A stretch of DNA of 64,000 bases from Siphonodentalium dalli (taxonomy: Eukaryota > Mollusca > Scaphopoda > Gadilida > Siphonodentaliidae), in the NCBI GenBank assembly GCA_032622095.1, contig CP136061.1, forward strand, positions 48,861,797 to 48,925,796. Direction: 5' to 3'. The notes below the pieces were generated by a model that was given only the letters and a program-made list of their open reading frames with translations, made no database searches and had not been told where the DNA came from. Position 1 is the stretch's first letter; every line of letters starts with the position of its first letter. The position numbers and the translations under genes were made by a program. Positions 1 through 12,200 of this stretch are shown piece after piece.

Positions 1-3000
1 CAGGTTAGAGTGTCCCATGAAGACACAGTATACAGGTTAGTGTATCCCATGAAGACACAGTATACAGGTTAGAGTGTCCCATGAAGACACAGTATACAGG
101 TTAGAGTGTCCCATGAAGACACAGTATACAGGTTAGAGTGTCCCATGAAGACACAGTATACCATGAAGACACAGTATACAGGTTAGAGTGTCCCATGAAG
201 ACACAGTATACCATGAAGACACAGTATACAGGTTAGAGTGTCCCATGAAGACACAGTATACCATGAAGACACAGTATACAGGTTAGAGTGTCCCATGAAG
301 ACACAGTATACCATGAAGACACAGTATACAGGTTAGAGTGTCCCATGAAGACACAGTATACCATGAAGACACAGTATACAGGTTAGAGTGTCCCATGAAG
401 ACGCAGTATACCATGAAGACGCAGTATACAGGTTAGAGTGTCCCATGAAGACACAGTATACCATGAAGACACAGTATACAGGTTAGAGTGTCCCATGAAG
501 ACACAGTATACCATGAAGACACAGTATACAGGTTAGAGTGTCCCATGAAGACACAGTATACAGGTTAGAGTGTCCCATGAAGACACAGTATACCATGAAG
601 ACACAGTATACAGGTTAGAGTGTCCCATGAAGACACAGTATACCATGAAGACACAGTATACAGGTTAGAGTGTCCCATGAAGACACAGTATACCATGAAG
701 ACACAGTATACAGGTTAGAGTGTCCCATGAAGACACAGTATACCATGAAGACACAGTATACAGGTTAGAGTGTCCCATGAAGACACAGTATACCATGAAG
801 ACACAGTATACAGGTTAGAGTGTCCCATGAAGACACAGTATACCATGAAGACACAGTATACAGGTTAGAGTGTCCCATGAAGACACAGTATACCATGAAG
901 ACACAGTATACAGGTTAGAGTGTCCCATGAAGACACAGTATACCATGAAGACGCAGTATACAGGTTAGAGTGTCCCATGAAGACACAGTATACCATGAAG
1001 ACACAGTATACAGGTTAGAGTGTCCCATGAAGACACAGTATACCATGAAGACACAGTATACAGGTTAGAGTGTCCCATGAAGACACAGTATACCATGAAG
1101 ACACAGTATACAGGTTAGAGTGTCCCATGAAGACACAGTATACCATGAAGACACAGTATACAGGTTAGAGTGTCCCATGAAGACACAGTATACCATGAAG
1201 ACACAGTATACAGGTTAGAGTGTCCCATGAAGACACAGTATACCATGAAGACGCAGTATACAGGTTAGAGTGTCCCATGAAGACACAGTATACCATGAAG
1301 ACACAGTATACAGGTTAGAGTGTCCCATGAAGACGCAGTATACCATGAAGACGCAGTATACAGGTTAGAGTGTCCCATGAAGACACAGTATACCATGAAG
1401 ACACAGTATACAGGTTAGAGTGTCCCATGAAGACACAGTATACAGGTTAGAGTGTCCCATGAAGACACAGTATACAGGTTAGAGTGTCCCATGAAGACAC
1501 AGTATACAGGTTAGAGTGTCCCATGAAGACACAATATACAGGTTAGAGTGTCCCATGAAGACACAGTATACAGGTTAGAGTGTCCCATGAAGACACAGTA
1601 TACCATGAAGACACAGTATACAGGTTAGAGTGTCCCATGAAGACACAGTATACAGGTTAGAGTGTCCCATGAAGACACAGTATACAGGTTAGAGTGTCCC
1701 ATGAAGACACAGTATACAGGTTAGAGTGTCCCATGAAGACACAATATACAGGTTAGAGTGTCCCATGAAGACACAGTATACAGGTTAGAGTGTCCCATGA
1801 AGACACAGTATACCATGAAGACACAGTATACAGGTTAGAGTGTCCCATGAAGACACAGTATACAGGTTAGAGTGTCCCATGAAGACACAGTATACAGGTT
1901 AGAGTGTCCCATGAAGACACAGTATACAGGTTAGAGTGTCCCATGAAGACACAGTATACAGGTTAGAGTGTCCCATGAAGACACAATATCCAGGTTAGAG
2001 TGTCCCATGAAGACACAGTATACAGGTTAGAGTGTCCCATGAAGACACAGTATACAGGTTAGAGTGTCCCATGAAGACACAGTATACAGGTTAGAGTGTC
2101 CCATGAAGACACAGTATACAGGTTAGAGTGTCCCATGAAGACACAGTATACAGGTTAGAGTGTCCCATGAAGACGCAGTATACAGGTTAGAGTGTCCCAT
2201 GAAGACACAGTATACAGGTTAGAGTGTCCCATGAAGACACAGTATACAGGTTAGAGTGTCCCATGAAGACACAGTATACCATGAAGACACAATATACAGG
2301 TTAGAGTGTCCCATGAAGACACAGTATACCATGAAGACGCAGTATACAGGTTAGAGTGTCCCATGAAGACACAGTATACCATGAAGACACAGTATACAGG
2401 TTAGAGTGTCCCATGAAGACACAGTATACCATGAAGACACAGTATACAGGTTAGAGTGTCCCATGAAGACACAGTATACAGGTTAGAGTGTCCCATGAAG
2501 ACACAGTATACAGGTTAGAGTGTCCCATGAAGACACAGTATACAGGTTAGAGTGTCCCATGACGACACAGTATACAGGTTAGAGTGTCCCATGAAGACAC
2601 AGTATACAGGTTAGAGTGTCCCATGAAGACACAGTATACAGGTTAGAGTGTCCCATGAAGACACAGTATACAGGTTAGAGTGTCCCATGAAGACACAGTA
2701 TACAGGTTAGAGTGTCCCATGAAGACACAGTATACAGGTTAGAGTGTCCCATGAAGACACAGTATACAGGTTAGAGTGTCCCATGAAGACACAGTATACA
2801 GGTTAGAGTGTCCCATGAAGACACAGTATACAGGTTAGAGTGTCCCATGAAGACACAGTATACAGGTTAGAGTGTCCCATGAAGACACAGTATACAGGTT
2901 AGAGTGTCCCATGAAGACACAGTATACAGGTTAGAGTGTCCCATGAAGACACAGTATACAGGTTAGAGTGTCCCATGACGACACAGTATACAGGTTAGAG

Positions 3001-6000
3001 TGTCCCATGAAGACACAGTATACAGGTTAGAGTGTCCCATGAAGACACAGTATACAGGTTAGAGTGTCCCATGAAGACACAGTATACAGGTTAGAGTGTC
3101 CCATGAAGACACAGTATACAGGTTAGAGTGTCCCATGAAGACACAGTATACAGGTTAGAGTGTCCCATGAAGACACAGTATACAGGTTAGAGTGTCCCAT
3201 GAAGACACAGTATACAGGTTAGAGTGTCCCATGAAGACACAGTATACAGGTTAGAGTGTCCCATGAAGACACAGTATACAGGTTAGAGTGTCCCATGAAG
3301 ACACAGTATACAGGTTAGAGTGTCCCATGAAGACACAGTATACCATGAAGACACAATATACAGGTTAGAGTGTCCCATGAAGACACAGTATACCATGAAG
3401 ACGCAGTATACAGGTTAGAGTGTCCCATGAAGACACAGTATACCATGAAGACACAGTATACAGGTTAGAGTGTCCCATGAAGACACAGTATACCATGAAG
3501 ACACAGTATACAGGTTAGAGTGTCCCATGAAGACACAGTATACAGGTTAGAGTGTCCCATGAAGACACAGTATACAGGTTAGAGTGTCCCATGAAGACAC
3601 AGTATACAGGTTAGAGTGTCCCATGACGACACAGTATACAGGTTAGAGTGTCCCATGAAGACACAGTATACAGGTTAGAGTGTCCCATGAAGACACAGTA
3701 TACCATGAAGACACAGTATACAGGTTAGAGTGTCCCATGAAGACACAGTATACAGGTTAGAGTGTCTCATGAAGACACAGTATACAGGTTAGAGTGTCCC
3801 ATGAAGACACAGTATACAGGTTAGAGTGTCCCATGAAGACACAGTATACAGGTTAGAGTGTCCCATGAAGACACAGTATACAGGTTAGAGTGTCCCATGA
3901 AGACACAGTATACCATGAAGACACAGTATACAGGTTAGAGTGTCTCATGAAGACACAGTATACAGGTTAGAGTGTCTCATGAAGACACAGTATACAGGTT
4001 AGAGTGTCCCATGAAGACACAGTATACCATGAAGACACAGTATACAGGTTAGAGTGTCCCATGAAGACACAGTATACCATGAAGACACAGTATACAGGTT
4101 AGAGTGTCCCATGAAGACACAGTATACCATGAAGACACAATATACAGGTTAGAGTGTCCCATGAAGACACAGTATACCATGAAGACACAATATACAGGTT
4201 AGAGTGTCCCATGAAGACACAGTATACCATGAAGACACAATATACAGGTTAGAGTGTCCCATGAAGACACAGTATACCATGAAGACACAGTATACAGGTT
4301 AGAGTGTCTCATGAAGACACAGTATACAGGTTAGAGTGTCTCATGAAGACACAGTATACAGGTTAGAGTGTCCCATGAAGACACAGTATACCATGAAGAC
4401 ACAGTATACAGGTTAGAGTGTCCCATGAAGACACAGTATACCATGAAGACACAGTATACAGGTTAGAGTGTCCCATGAAGACACAGTATACCATGAAGAC
4501 ACAATATACAGGTTAGAGTGTCCCATGAAGACACAGTATACCATGAAGACACAATATACAGGTTAGAGTGTCCCATGAAGACACAGTATACAGGTTAGAG
4601 TGTCCCATGAAGACACAGTATACAGGTTAGAGTGTCCCATGAAGACACAGTATACAGGTTAGAGTGTCCCATGAAGACACAGTATACAGGTTAGAGTGTC
4701 CCATGAAGACACAGTATACAGGTTAGAGTGTCCCATGAAGACACAGTATACAGGTTAGAGTGTCCCATGAAGACACAGTATACAGGTTAGAGTGTCCCAT
4801 GAAGACACAGTATACCATGAAGACACAATATACAGGTTAGAGTGTCCCATGAAGACACAGTATACAGGTTAGAGTGTCCCAATGAAGACACAGTATACCA
4901 TGAAGACACAGTATACCATGAAGACACAGTATACCATGAAGACACAATATACAGGTTAGAGTGTCCCATGAAGACACAGTATACCATGAAGACACAATAT
5001 ACAGGTTAGAGTGTCCCATGAAGACACAGTATACAGGTTAGAGTGTCCCATGAAGACACAGTATACAGGTTAGAGTGTCCCATGAAGACACAGTATACAG
5101 GTTAGAGTGTCTCATGAAGACACAGTATACAGGTTAGAGTGTCCCATGAAGACACAGTATACCATGAAGACACAGTATACAGGTTAGAGTGTCCCATGAA
5201 GACACAGTATACCATGAAGACACAATATACAGGTTAGAGTGTCCCATGAAGACACAGTATACCATGAAGACACAATATACAGGTTAGAGTGTCCCATGAA
5301 GACACAGTATACAGGTTAGAGTGTCCCATGAAGACACAGTATACAGGTTAGAGTGTCCCATGAAGACACAGTATACAGGTTAGAGTGTCCCATGAAGACA
5401 CAGTATACAGGTTAGAGTGTCCCATGAAGACACAGTATACCATGAAGACACAATATACAGGTTAGAGTGTCCCATGAAGACACAGTATACAGGTTAGAGT
5501 GTCCCAATGAAGACACAGTATACCATGAAGACACAGTATACCATGAAGACACAGTATACCATGAAGACACAATATACAGGTTAGAGTGTCCCATGAAGAC
5601 ACAGTATACCATGAAGACACAATATACAGGTTAGAGTGTCCCATGAAGACACAGTATACCATGAAGACACAATATACAGGTTAGAGTGTCCCATGAAGAC
5701 ACAGTATACAGGTTAGAGTGTCCCATGAAGACACAGTATACCATGAAGACACAATATACAGGTTAGAGTGTCCCATGAAGACACAGTATACCATGAAGAC
5801 GCAGTATACAGGTTAGAGTGTCCCATGAAGACACAGTATACAGGTTAGAGTGTCCCATGAAGACACAGTATACAGGTTAGAGTGTCCCATGAAGACACAA
5901 TATACAGGTTAGAGTGTCCCATGAAGACACAGTATACAGGTTAGAGTGTCCCATGAAGACACAGTATACAGGTTAGAGTGTCCCATGAAGACACAGTATA

Positions 6001-6197
6001 CAGGTTAGAGTGTCCCATGAAGACACAATATACAGGTTAGAGTGTCCCATGAAGACACAGTATACAGGTTAGAGTGTCCCATGAAGACACAGTATACAGG
6101 TTAGAGTGTCCCATGAAGACACAGTATACAGGTTAGAGTGTCCCATGAAGACACAGTATACCATGAAGACGCAGTATACAGGTTAGAGTGTCCCAAT
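1..6197. repeat. Minisatellite array 1, mixed 32-bp and 18-bp units
   Basis: The array is made of two units. The long unit (32 bp) starts caggttagagtgtcccatga. The short unit (18 bp) is ccatgaagacacagtata, a partial copy of the long one. Some zones alternate long-short (50-bp period, for example 150-1440 and 4010-4560). Others are runs of long units (1440-2270, 2470-3340). Point variants (gacgcag, gacacaata, tgtctcat, gacgaca) recur in patterns. A block near 4787-4987 recurs at 5412-5612, a 625-bp internal duplication. The array continues past the left edge. It lies in the intron after exon 22. Period lengths of 32 and 18 make a coding role unlikely. Confidence 0.97.
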
Positions 6198-6207
6198 GAA
6201 GACTTAC

Positions 6208-6289
6208 AATTCTGACTGAGATAGGTCCGGCGTTGACTTTTGAGTCATTGGCTTCGGTACACACTCCCTGATAGTCATAAGATGTGTAT
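6208..6289 (-). CDS. CACNA2D: alpha2/delta exon 22 (cysteine-containing segment after the Cache region)
   Basis: The exon follows TTCTTTTGCAG and ends ATT|GTAAGT. It enters in phase 2 and leaves in phase 0 (82 nt). It encodes YTSYDYQGVCTEANDSKV followed by NAGPISVRI. The family has SYDYQ-VC at this place, after the IGRFFGEIDP segment, so the assignment is firm. NDS is a possible N-glycosylation site. The donor is only about 10 bp from array 1. The coding sequence continues beyond the left edge. Confidence 0.9.
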
Positions 6290-9200
6290 CTGCAAAAGAA
6301 ATGTGATAATATTAAAGAAAGCAAAGGTTAGGATCACCCGGAATATATTAAACATGGATTATCTCTTCATATAATAATTTTGAAATAGTTTCGTGGCTAT
6401 AAAAAAATAAATATGCATTGAAGACACGCTTCGATCAATTAATATTGATTTTATTTAGATTATTTTATTGTTCTATTTTTACAATTGACCATTCAGGTTA
6501 TACCATATAGCGATAGGGATCATTAGGTTGTTCCAATAGCTACGACAAATGTCAAATTCCCAGATTGATTGTTTGTATTGTTTTATTCCATAGTTATACG
6601 CAATAATGAGTCTAATTAACGTTATTTGTGACAAAATTACACAATAAAATTTCTGGTCTCAGTTAACATTAACCACTATTGTTCATTAGCTAAACAACCA
6701 CCAGAAAATATTTGAAATATAATCAATATTAATTGATAGAAGCATTTCCGGACAGGGATCTTCGATTCATAGCTAATATTTTATACCCCGGTAACTATAT
6801 AACACATTTTTACAAAGAGATAGACCATCTTTAATACAATAGAGCAAACAAAATAATTTGAGTCTCAGACAATTTTATTTCTAAATCAATGAGGGCGGGG
6901 GACTATTTTAATTTTTTTGTGCACATCGTAAGCATGGATTATCATAGCTTCCCTTGTCTATAAATTAACACCTCTCCATTATAACAAGTGATACTTTATT
7001 TCCTCCAGCGCTTCACAATTGTTGTGGAGTTACATTTAGTACACCAGACTATTATGATCAGCTAATCATTTTCTTCAATGTAGTCAGCTATATAATGTTC
7101 TATGTCACCATATGCATACATGATAGTCAATCTTCACATACCCAGATATCTGTTTAAGAGATCATGTATTTTGCAATTAATGCTCAATACGTATGGACAT
7201 GTTGGTAAAAACATACAAAAATAATTTTGAAAAAAAATTGAAAATGTTTTTTTTTTTTTTTTTAAACTTTTTTGGTCATAGCAAAAATCGAAATAAAATG
7301 TCCAATACATGCCATTTATTTCAATGCGGCGGTGTCTGAGACTCAAATAAAAACTATTTTTTATTTGGCCTAGTCTATTTTAATGTCTAGGTTCTATACT
7401 TTTATTAGACACTTTGTGAAACAATTATTACTGAGTTGGATGGTCATGCACAATCCATGATCTCAAAAGCATGGGAGTCAAAAACAGATGCCATAATCTT
7501 AAAAGCCTGGGAGTAATGTCAGTGATCGAACGTATGACACATATAATTGATGAAGAAAAGATAAAAAAACAAGAGCTACGCTGGGCGTGCAATATACGCC
7601 CTCTCTTGGGTCAGCGGAAACTGATAAAAAAAGGGGCATAACTCTGGTAAAAATTGGCGGACGGAACTCAAATTTGAACTTGACCTGTGTTTTGGTGGGA
7701 GAAAGTAATATACCAAATTATCATTGAATCCGATAAGCTCTAGTAAAGTTATCATGCGGACAACAAATTTCAGGGATTTTCTAAGTAAAATTACGTCAAA
7801 TAAGGGGCATAACTCCGGTGAAAATTGGCGGACGGAACCCAAATTCGAACTTGAGCTGTCTTTTCTCCTAATAAACCCACATACCAAATTTGATTGAAAT
7901 CGGTTCACTCTAACTAAAGTTATCATCCGGACAACAAATTTCAGGGATTTTCTAAGTCAAATTACGTCAAAAAAGGGGCCATAACTCCCGCAAAAATTAT
8001 CGGATTAAAACGAAATTCGGACTTGAACTGTATTTCGATATATGTAATCCACAAAAAAACGGGTTTTGCGTATAAACATTCCAAAATCGAGTTATCATCC
8101 AGAAACCAAAAAACATAAGAAAAAAGGAATTTTCTGAGTCGAAAAAGGGGCATAACTCTGCCAAAAATGGTCGGACAGAACCCAAGTTCGAACTTGACCT
8201 GTGTTTTGGTGGGAGAAAGTAATATACCAAATTTGGATTCATTCCGATAAACTATACTAAAGTTATCATCCGGACAACAAATTTCAAGGATTTTCTAAGT
8301 CAAAAAACGTTAAATAAGGGGCATAACTCCGGTGAAAATTGGCGGGCGGAACCCAAATTCGAACTTGAACTTACTTTTCGGCTAATAAACCCACATACCA
8401 AATTTTACTAATTTTGGTTCACTCTAACTAAAGTTATCATCCGGACAACAGGTTAACGGATGGACGCCCGGACGCCCGGACGGACGGACCAATACTATAA
8501 TACGGCCTTTTTTTCAAAAGGGCGTATAAAAAAGGAATCAACTTCTGTGAAACATCGTCCACACAACAGAGTGCTACACAGATGTGTTTTGATTGTAGTA
8601 AGCTTACCTGTGATACACAGATGTGTTAACCAAATCATCCATTATCAGTGGATCAACATAGGCAAAAAATCTCCCAATCTGTTAAAATAAGAAATGTCAA
8701 ATTATTAATCTTGTCTGACAAAATAAAAGATTTATTCTAAAATTTGTCATGTCAGCCAATGCGGAAACAGATTATCCCTGCACCACCTGATGTAGCATTC
8801 AGGCAACTGCGTTGCATTGGTCTGTTACGGTGACATGTTCCGTTGTCTGAATTAAACTGTTCATTCAGGTGGGTTGCGTTATAACGCAGAGCTTCCGATT
8901 TAAGTTTGCTATTGGGACAAATGCAATATTGCAAATCAATCTATCTGTTATTAGTGAAATTTTATGATAATGATACCAACATTTAAAACTTTATTGACAT
9001 TAACGAAAATCAAATTTTCTTCACTTCTCTAACAGCCACCATCTTTAGTCGATTGAAAACAAGAAACTTCATGACAAATACGCTTTATTACCACATAAGG
9101 TTTTTGTTGCATTCAAAATAGAATCTCTTTGTTGTGGCCGTTAGTGTAATTGTTATGTCTATATTCCAATTTCAATGCAACAGATTTGTCTGTAGACTTC

Positions 9201-12200
9201 TTTAACACCTTGTGGAAAACCTGGTAAAGCGAAACCTGCACTTCCAGTTGATGTTGAATTGTGAGCTTCATTACTCATATTTTAATTCGCGAAGTATTAT
9301 TGTTCACTCAATTTTCAATTTGTGCACTTTTAATTCACCCACTCTGATGCCATAAATACTGAAGTTACGGTTCATAACTGTTCCACCACAAAATAAATAT
9401 ACAGTACGCACATAATAATTGTTAATTATTTAGAAGTGAAGGTAGGTAATTATACTAGATAATTGGCCAATAATTATTATGGTATTTCAATAGTTATAGG
9501 CATCACGGACATGAAATCGACAGAAGTTAATTGACATCAATGACCATTAATAGGCTGTTGACTTCAGAAATATCAGTTTTTCCTGTTTGTTCGCTATACT
9601 CTTTGAATCATACTATTATTTGCTCAGTTTTAAATTCGTGCACCGATATGCGTGCAATATAACAGTACTGCATGAATTTTAATACAGTAATGTCCTAAAT
9701 AATCGACTCCTTAACCACAGCAGAATTATGGGTAACTTTTCAGGATTTAGTCGGAGATATGGCTTGTTGCCATTCATTGGAAAGCTCTCAATCCTGAAAA
9801 TTTACCCATAATTTTGGTGTGGTTAAGGAGTCGATTATTTAGAGCATTACTGTACTTTATTATTGTGATTGGTTACTTACACTAAATACTTTAGTATCAT
9901 GATTGGTTGCAACGAGGAAGCCACCATCATCCAGAAGGTAACACAGCACTTTTTCTGAGTCCTGGCACGGTTCCTTTGCTTTGACTAATTTCTGTAAAAT
10001 CTCATCGTGGTTAAAGACTATTCCAGCAACTATTAAAAAGACAAGAATATTGATAATTGAGATAATGAGAAACGTAGCATTTACTAACATGAGCATCACT
10101 GTGGCATTGCTAAATACGCCTATTTCTTTACTTATAAATTATTTGAAAAAAAGCTGTAAATCATGTAAAAATAATTGGACTAAACCGATATTTGAACTTG
10201 GCTTGTATTTTTGGCTGAGAAACACACATACAATCTTTGCTTCTGATCGAATAACCCAACCTGTGATTAGTGGTCGGAAACCAAAATGTTATGAAATCGG
10301 GCAGAATTCAAATTCTGGCAACTAGATGATGACATGCATGTTCTCAAAGGTGAGCCTCACACCAAGTATCAAGTAATTCTTTTGAAGAGTGCTCAATTTA
10401 TCATTGAGAAAACACAATTGTTATTCCTAAATGGAAAAAAAAGAACTTGGCCTGCGTCTTCACAAATGAGATCCAGGTGCCAAATATCAAGAAAAATGGG
10501 CATAACTCCCATCAAAAATCATCGGACCGTGACCTAATTCGAACTTGGCTGTATCTTCTCAAATGTGAACCAGGTACGAAATACAATACATGTACTGGTA
10601 ACAGAAAATCTTATTTTAGTATATGACAGCAACTATACTTTGTAAATACGACATACATAACTGCTGGTTTCTTTTGATATGACATACACACCTGCTGGTT
10701 TCTTTTGATATGACATACACACCTGCTGGTTTCTATTGATACGACATACATACCTGCTGGTTTCTATAGATATATGACATACATACCTGCTGGTTTCTAT
10801 AGATATGGCATACATACCTGCTGGTTTCTATAGATATGGCATACATACCTGCTGATTTCTATAGATACGACATACACATACCTGCAGGTTTGAAAGTCTG
10901 TCCATCCTTTTCTATCTTTATAGCTTTGCCAGCAATAATTGGAGGAATGCGGCTGTTATTTTTATTTCTTTCGTCTACAATAGGCAAGTTTGGATTGTTG
11001 CAGTTTATTATCATTTCAGCCACTGAGCAATATGGCATCAGTTATTAATGGTGGTGGAAAGGCGAGACAGAGGGTTAATTTCACAAACTTGCCAAAATAA
11101 ACATATTTTTACATAGTGCTTAACCACACGAGGCACTAAGCGCTTGAACAGTTAGATTATTATCCAAGTAAAGTACCTATTTCACATCAATGTACAACAA
11201 GCCATCACAGTACTTACTCAAGGGTCACAACTTGGCACGAGATTTGAACAATGTACGACTCAACACATCGTTTAATCCGACCAAGCCACTGTTACGGGAT
11301 ACTCAATAATACACCGGTGGGCGGCGGGCTCACTTATGGGCTATTCTCGGCTATTGGGGCCCAGTTGTAAACTTAAGGGCTATTCTCGGCTATCGGGGGC
11401 CTCGTTGTAAGTTTAAGGGCTATTCTCAGCAATCGGGCCCTGTATTAAGCTTAAGGGGCTATTCTCGGCTATCGGGGCCAGTAGTAAACTTAAGGGCTAT
11501 CGGGTCCCGTAGTAAACTTAAGGGCTATTCCCAGCTATTGTGGTGCTGTAGTAAGCGTAAGGCTATTCTCGACTATCAGGGCCCCGTATTAAGCTAAAGG
11601 GCTATTCCTGGAAACTTAAGGGCTATTCCCAGCTATCGGGGTCCCGTATTAAACTTAAGGGCTATTCCCAGCTACTGTGGCCCTGTAGTAAACTAAAGGG
11701 CTATTTCTCGCTATCGGGGCCCCGTAATAAGCTTAAGGGCTATTCTCAACTATTGGGGCCCTGTAGTAAATTTAAGGACTATTGCCGACTATCGGGGCCC
11801 TGTATTAAGCTTAAGGGCTATTCCTGCCAGTTTTCAGGGCCCCATAGTAAGCTTAATGGTTATTCCCGGCAATTGGGGCCCTGTAGTAAGACTGTATTTT
11901 GCGGATACTCACTCAGCGTATAAGGTGCCTCATAAATGAACCTATCATCATCAATAGCTCTCCTGTAGAAAGTGTCCTTCCATGTGTCTCGACGATTCTC
12001 AAACAGGTAAACATCTCTGTAAATATAATCAATATATTATGACATCCACCTTCCATGTGTCTGTTACTGGTTTTTATCAGGAATTGAACTGTTCATAGTT
12101 GACATTTCTATATGGAATCAAACTAATACTTCTTTCTCAGTCAATTAACAGCTGTTTGTTGAACCTATTAGCTGAATATCTCACAAATGAATGAATAGGA

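Noticed and set aside
1-6197. CRISPR array
   Set aside because: There are no unique spacers; the short unit is a piece of the long one, and the surroundings are eukaryotic with spliced exons.
4787-6324. Repetitive open frames on the minus strand in array 1 (VSSWYTVSSW-type peptides)
   Set aside because: The 32- and 18-bp units are not multiples of three, frames shift from unit to unit, and the array is intronic.
8752-8934. Possible cysteine-rich exon (QYCICPNSKL...)
   Set aside because: Exons 20 and 21 already join in phase and in homology, so there is no place for it; no match to the family.
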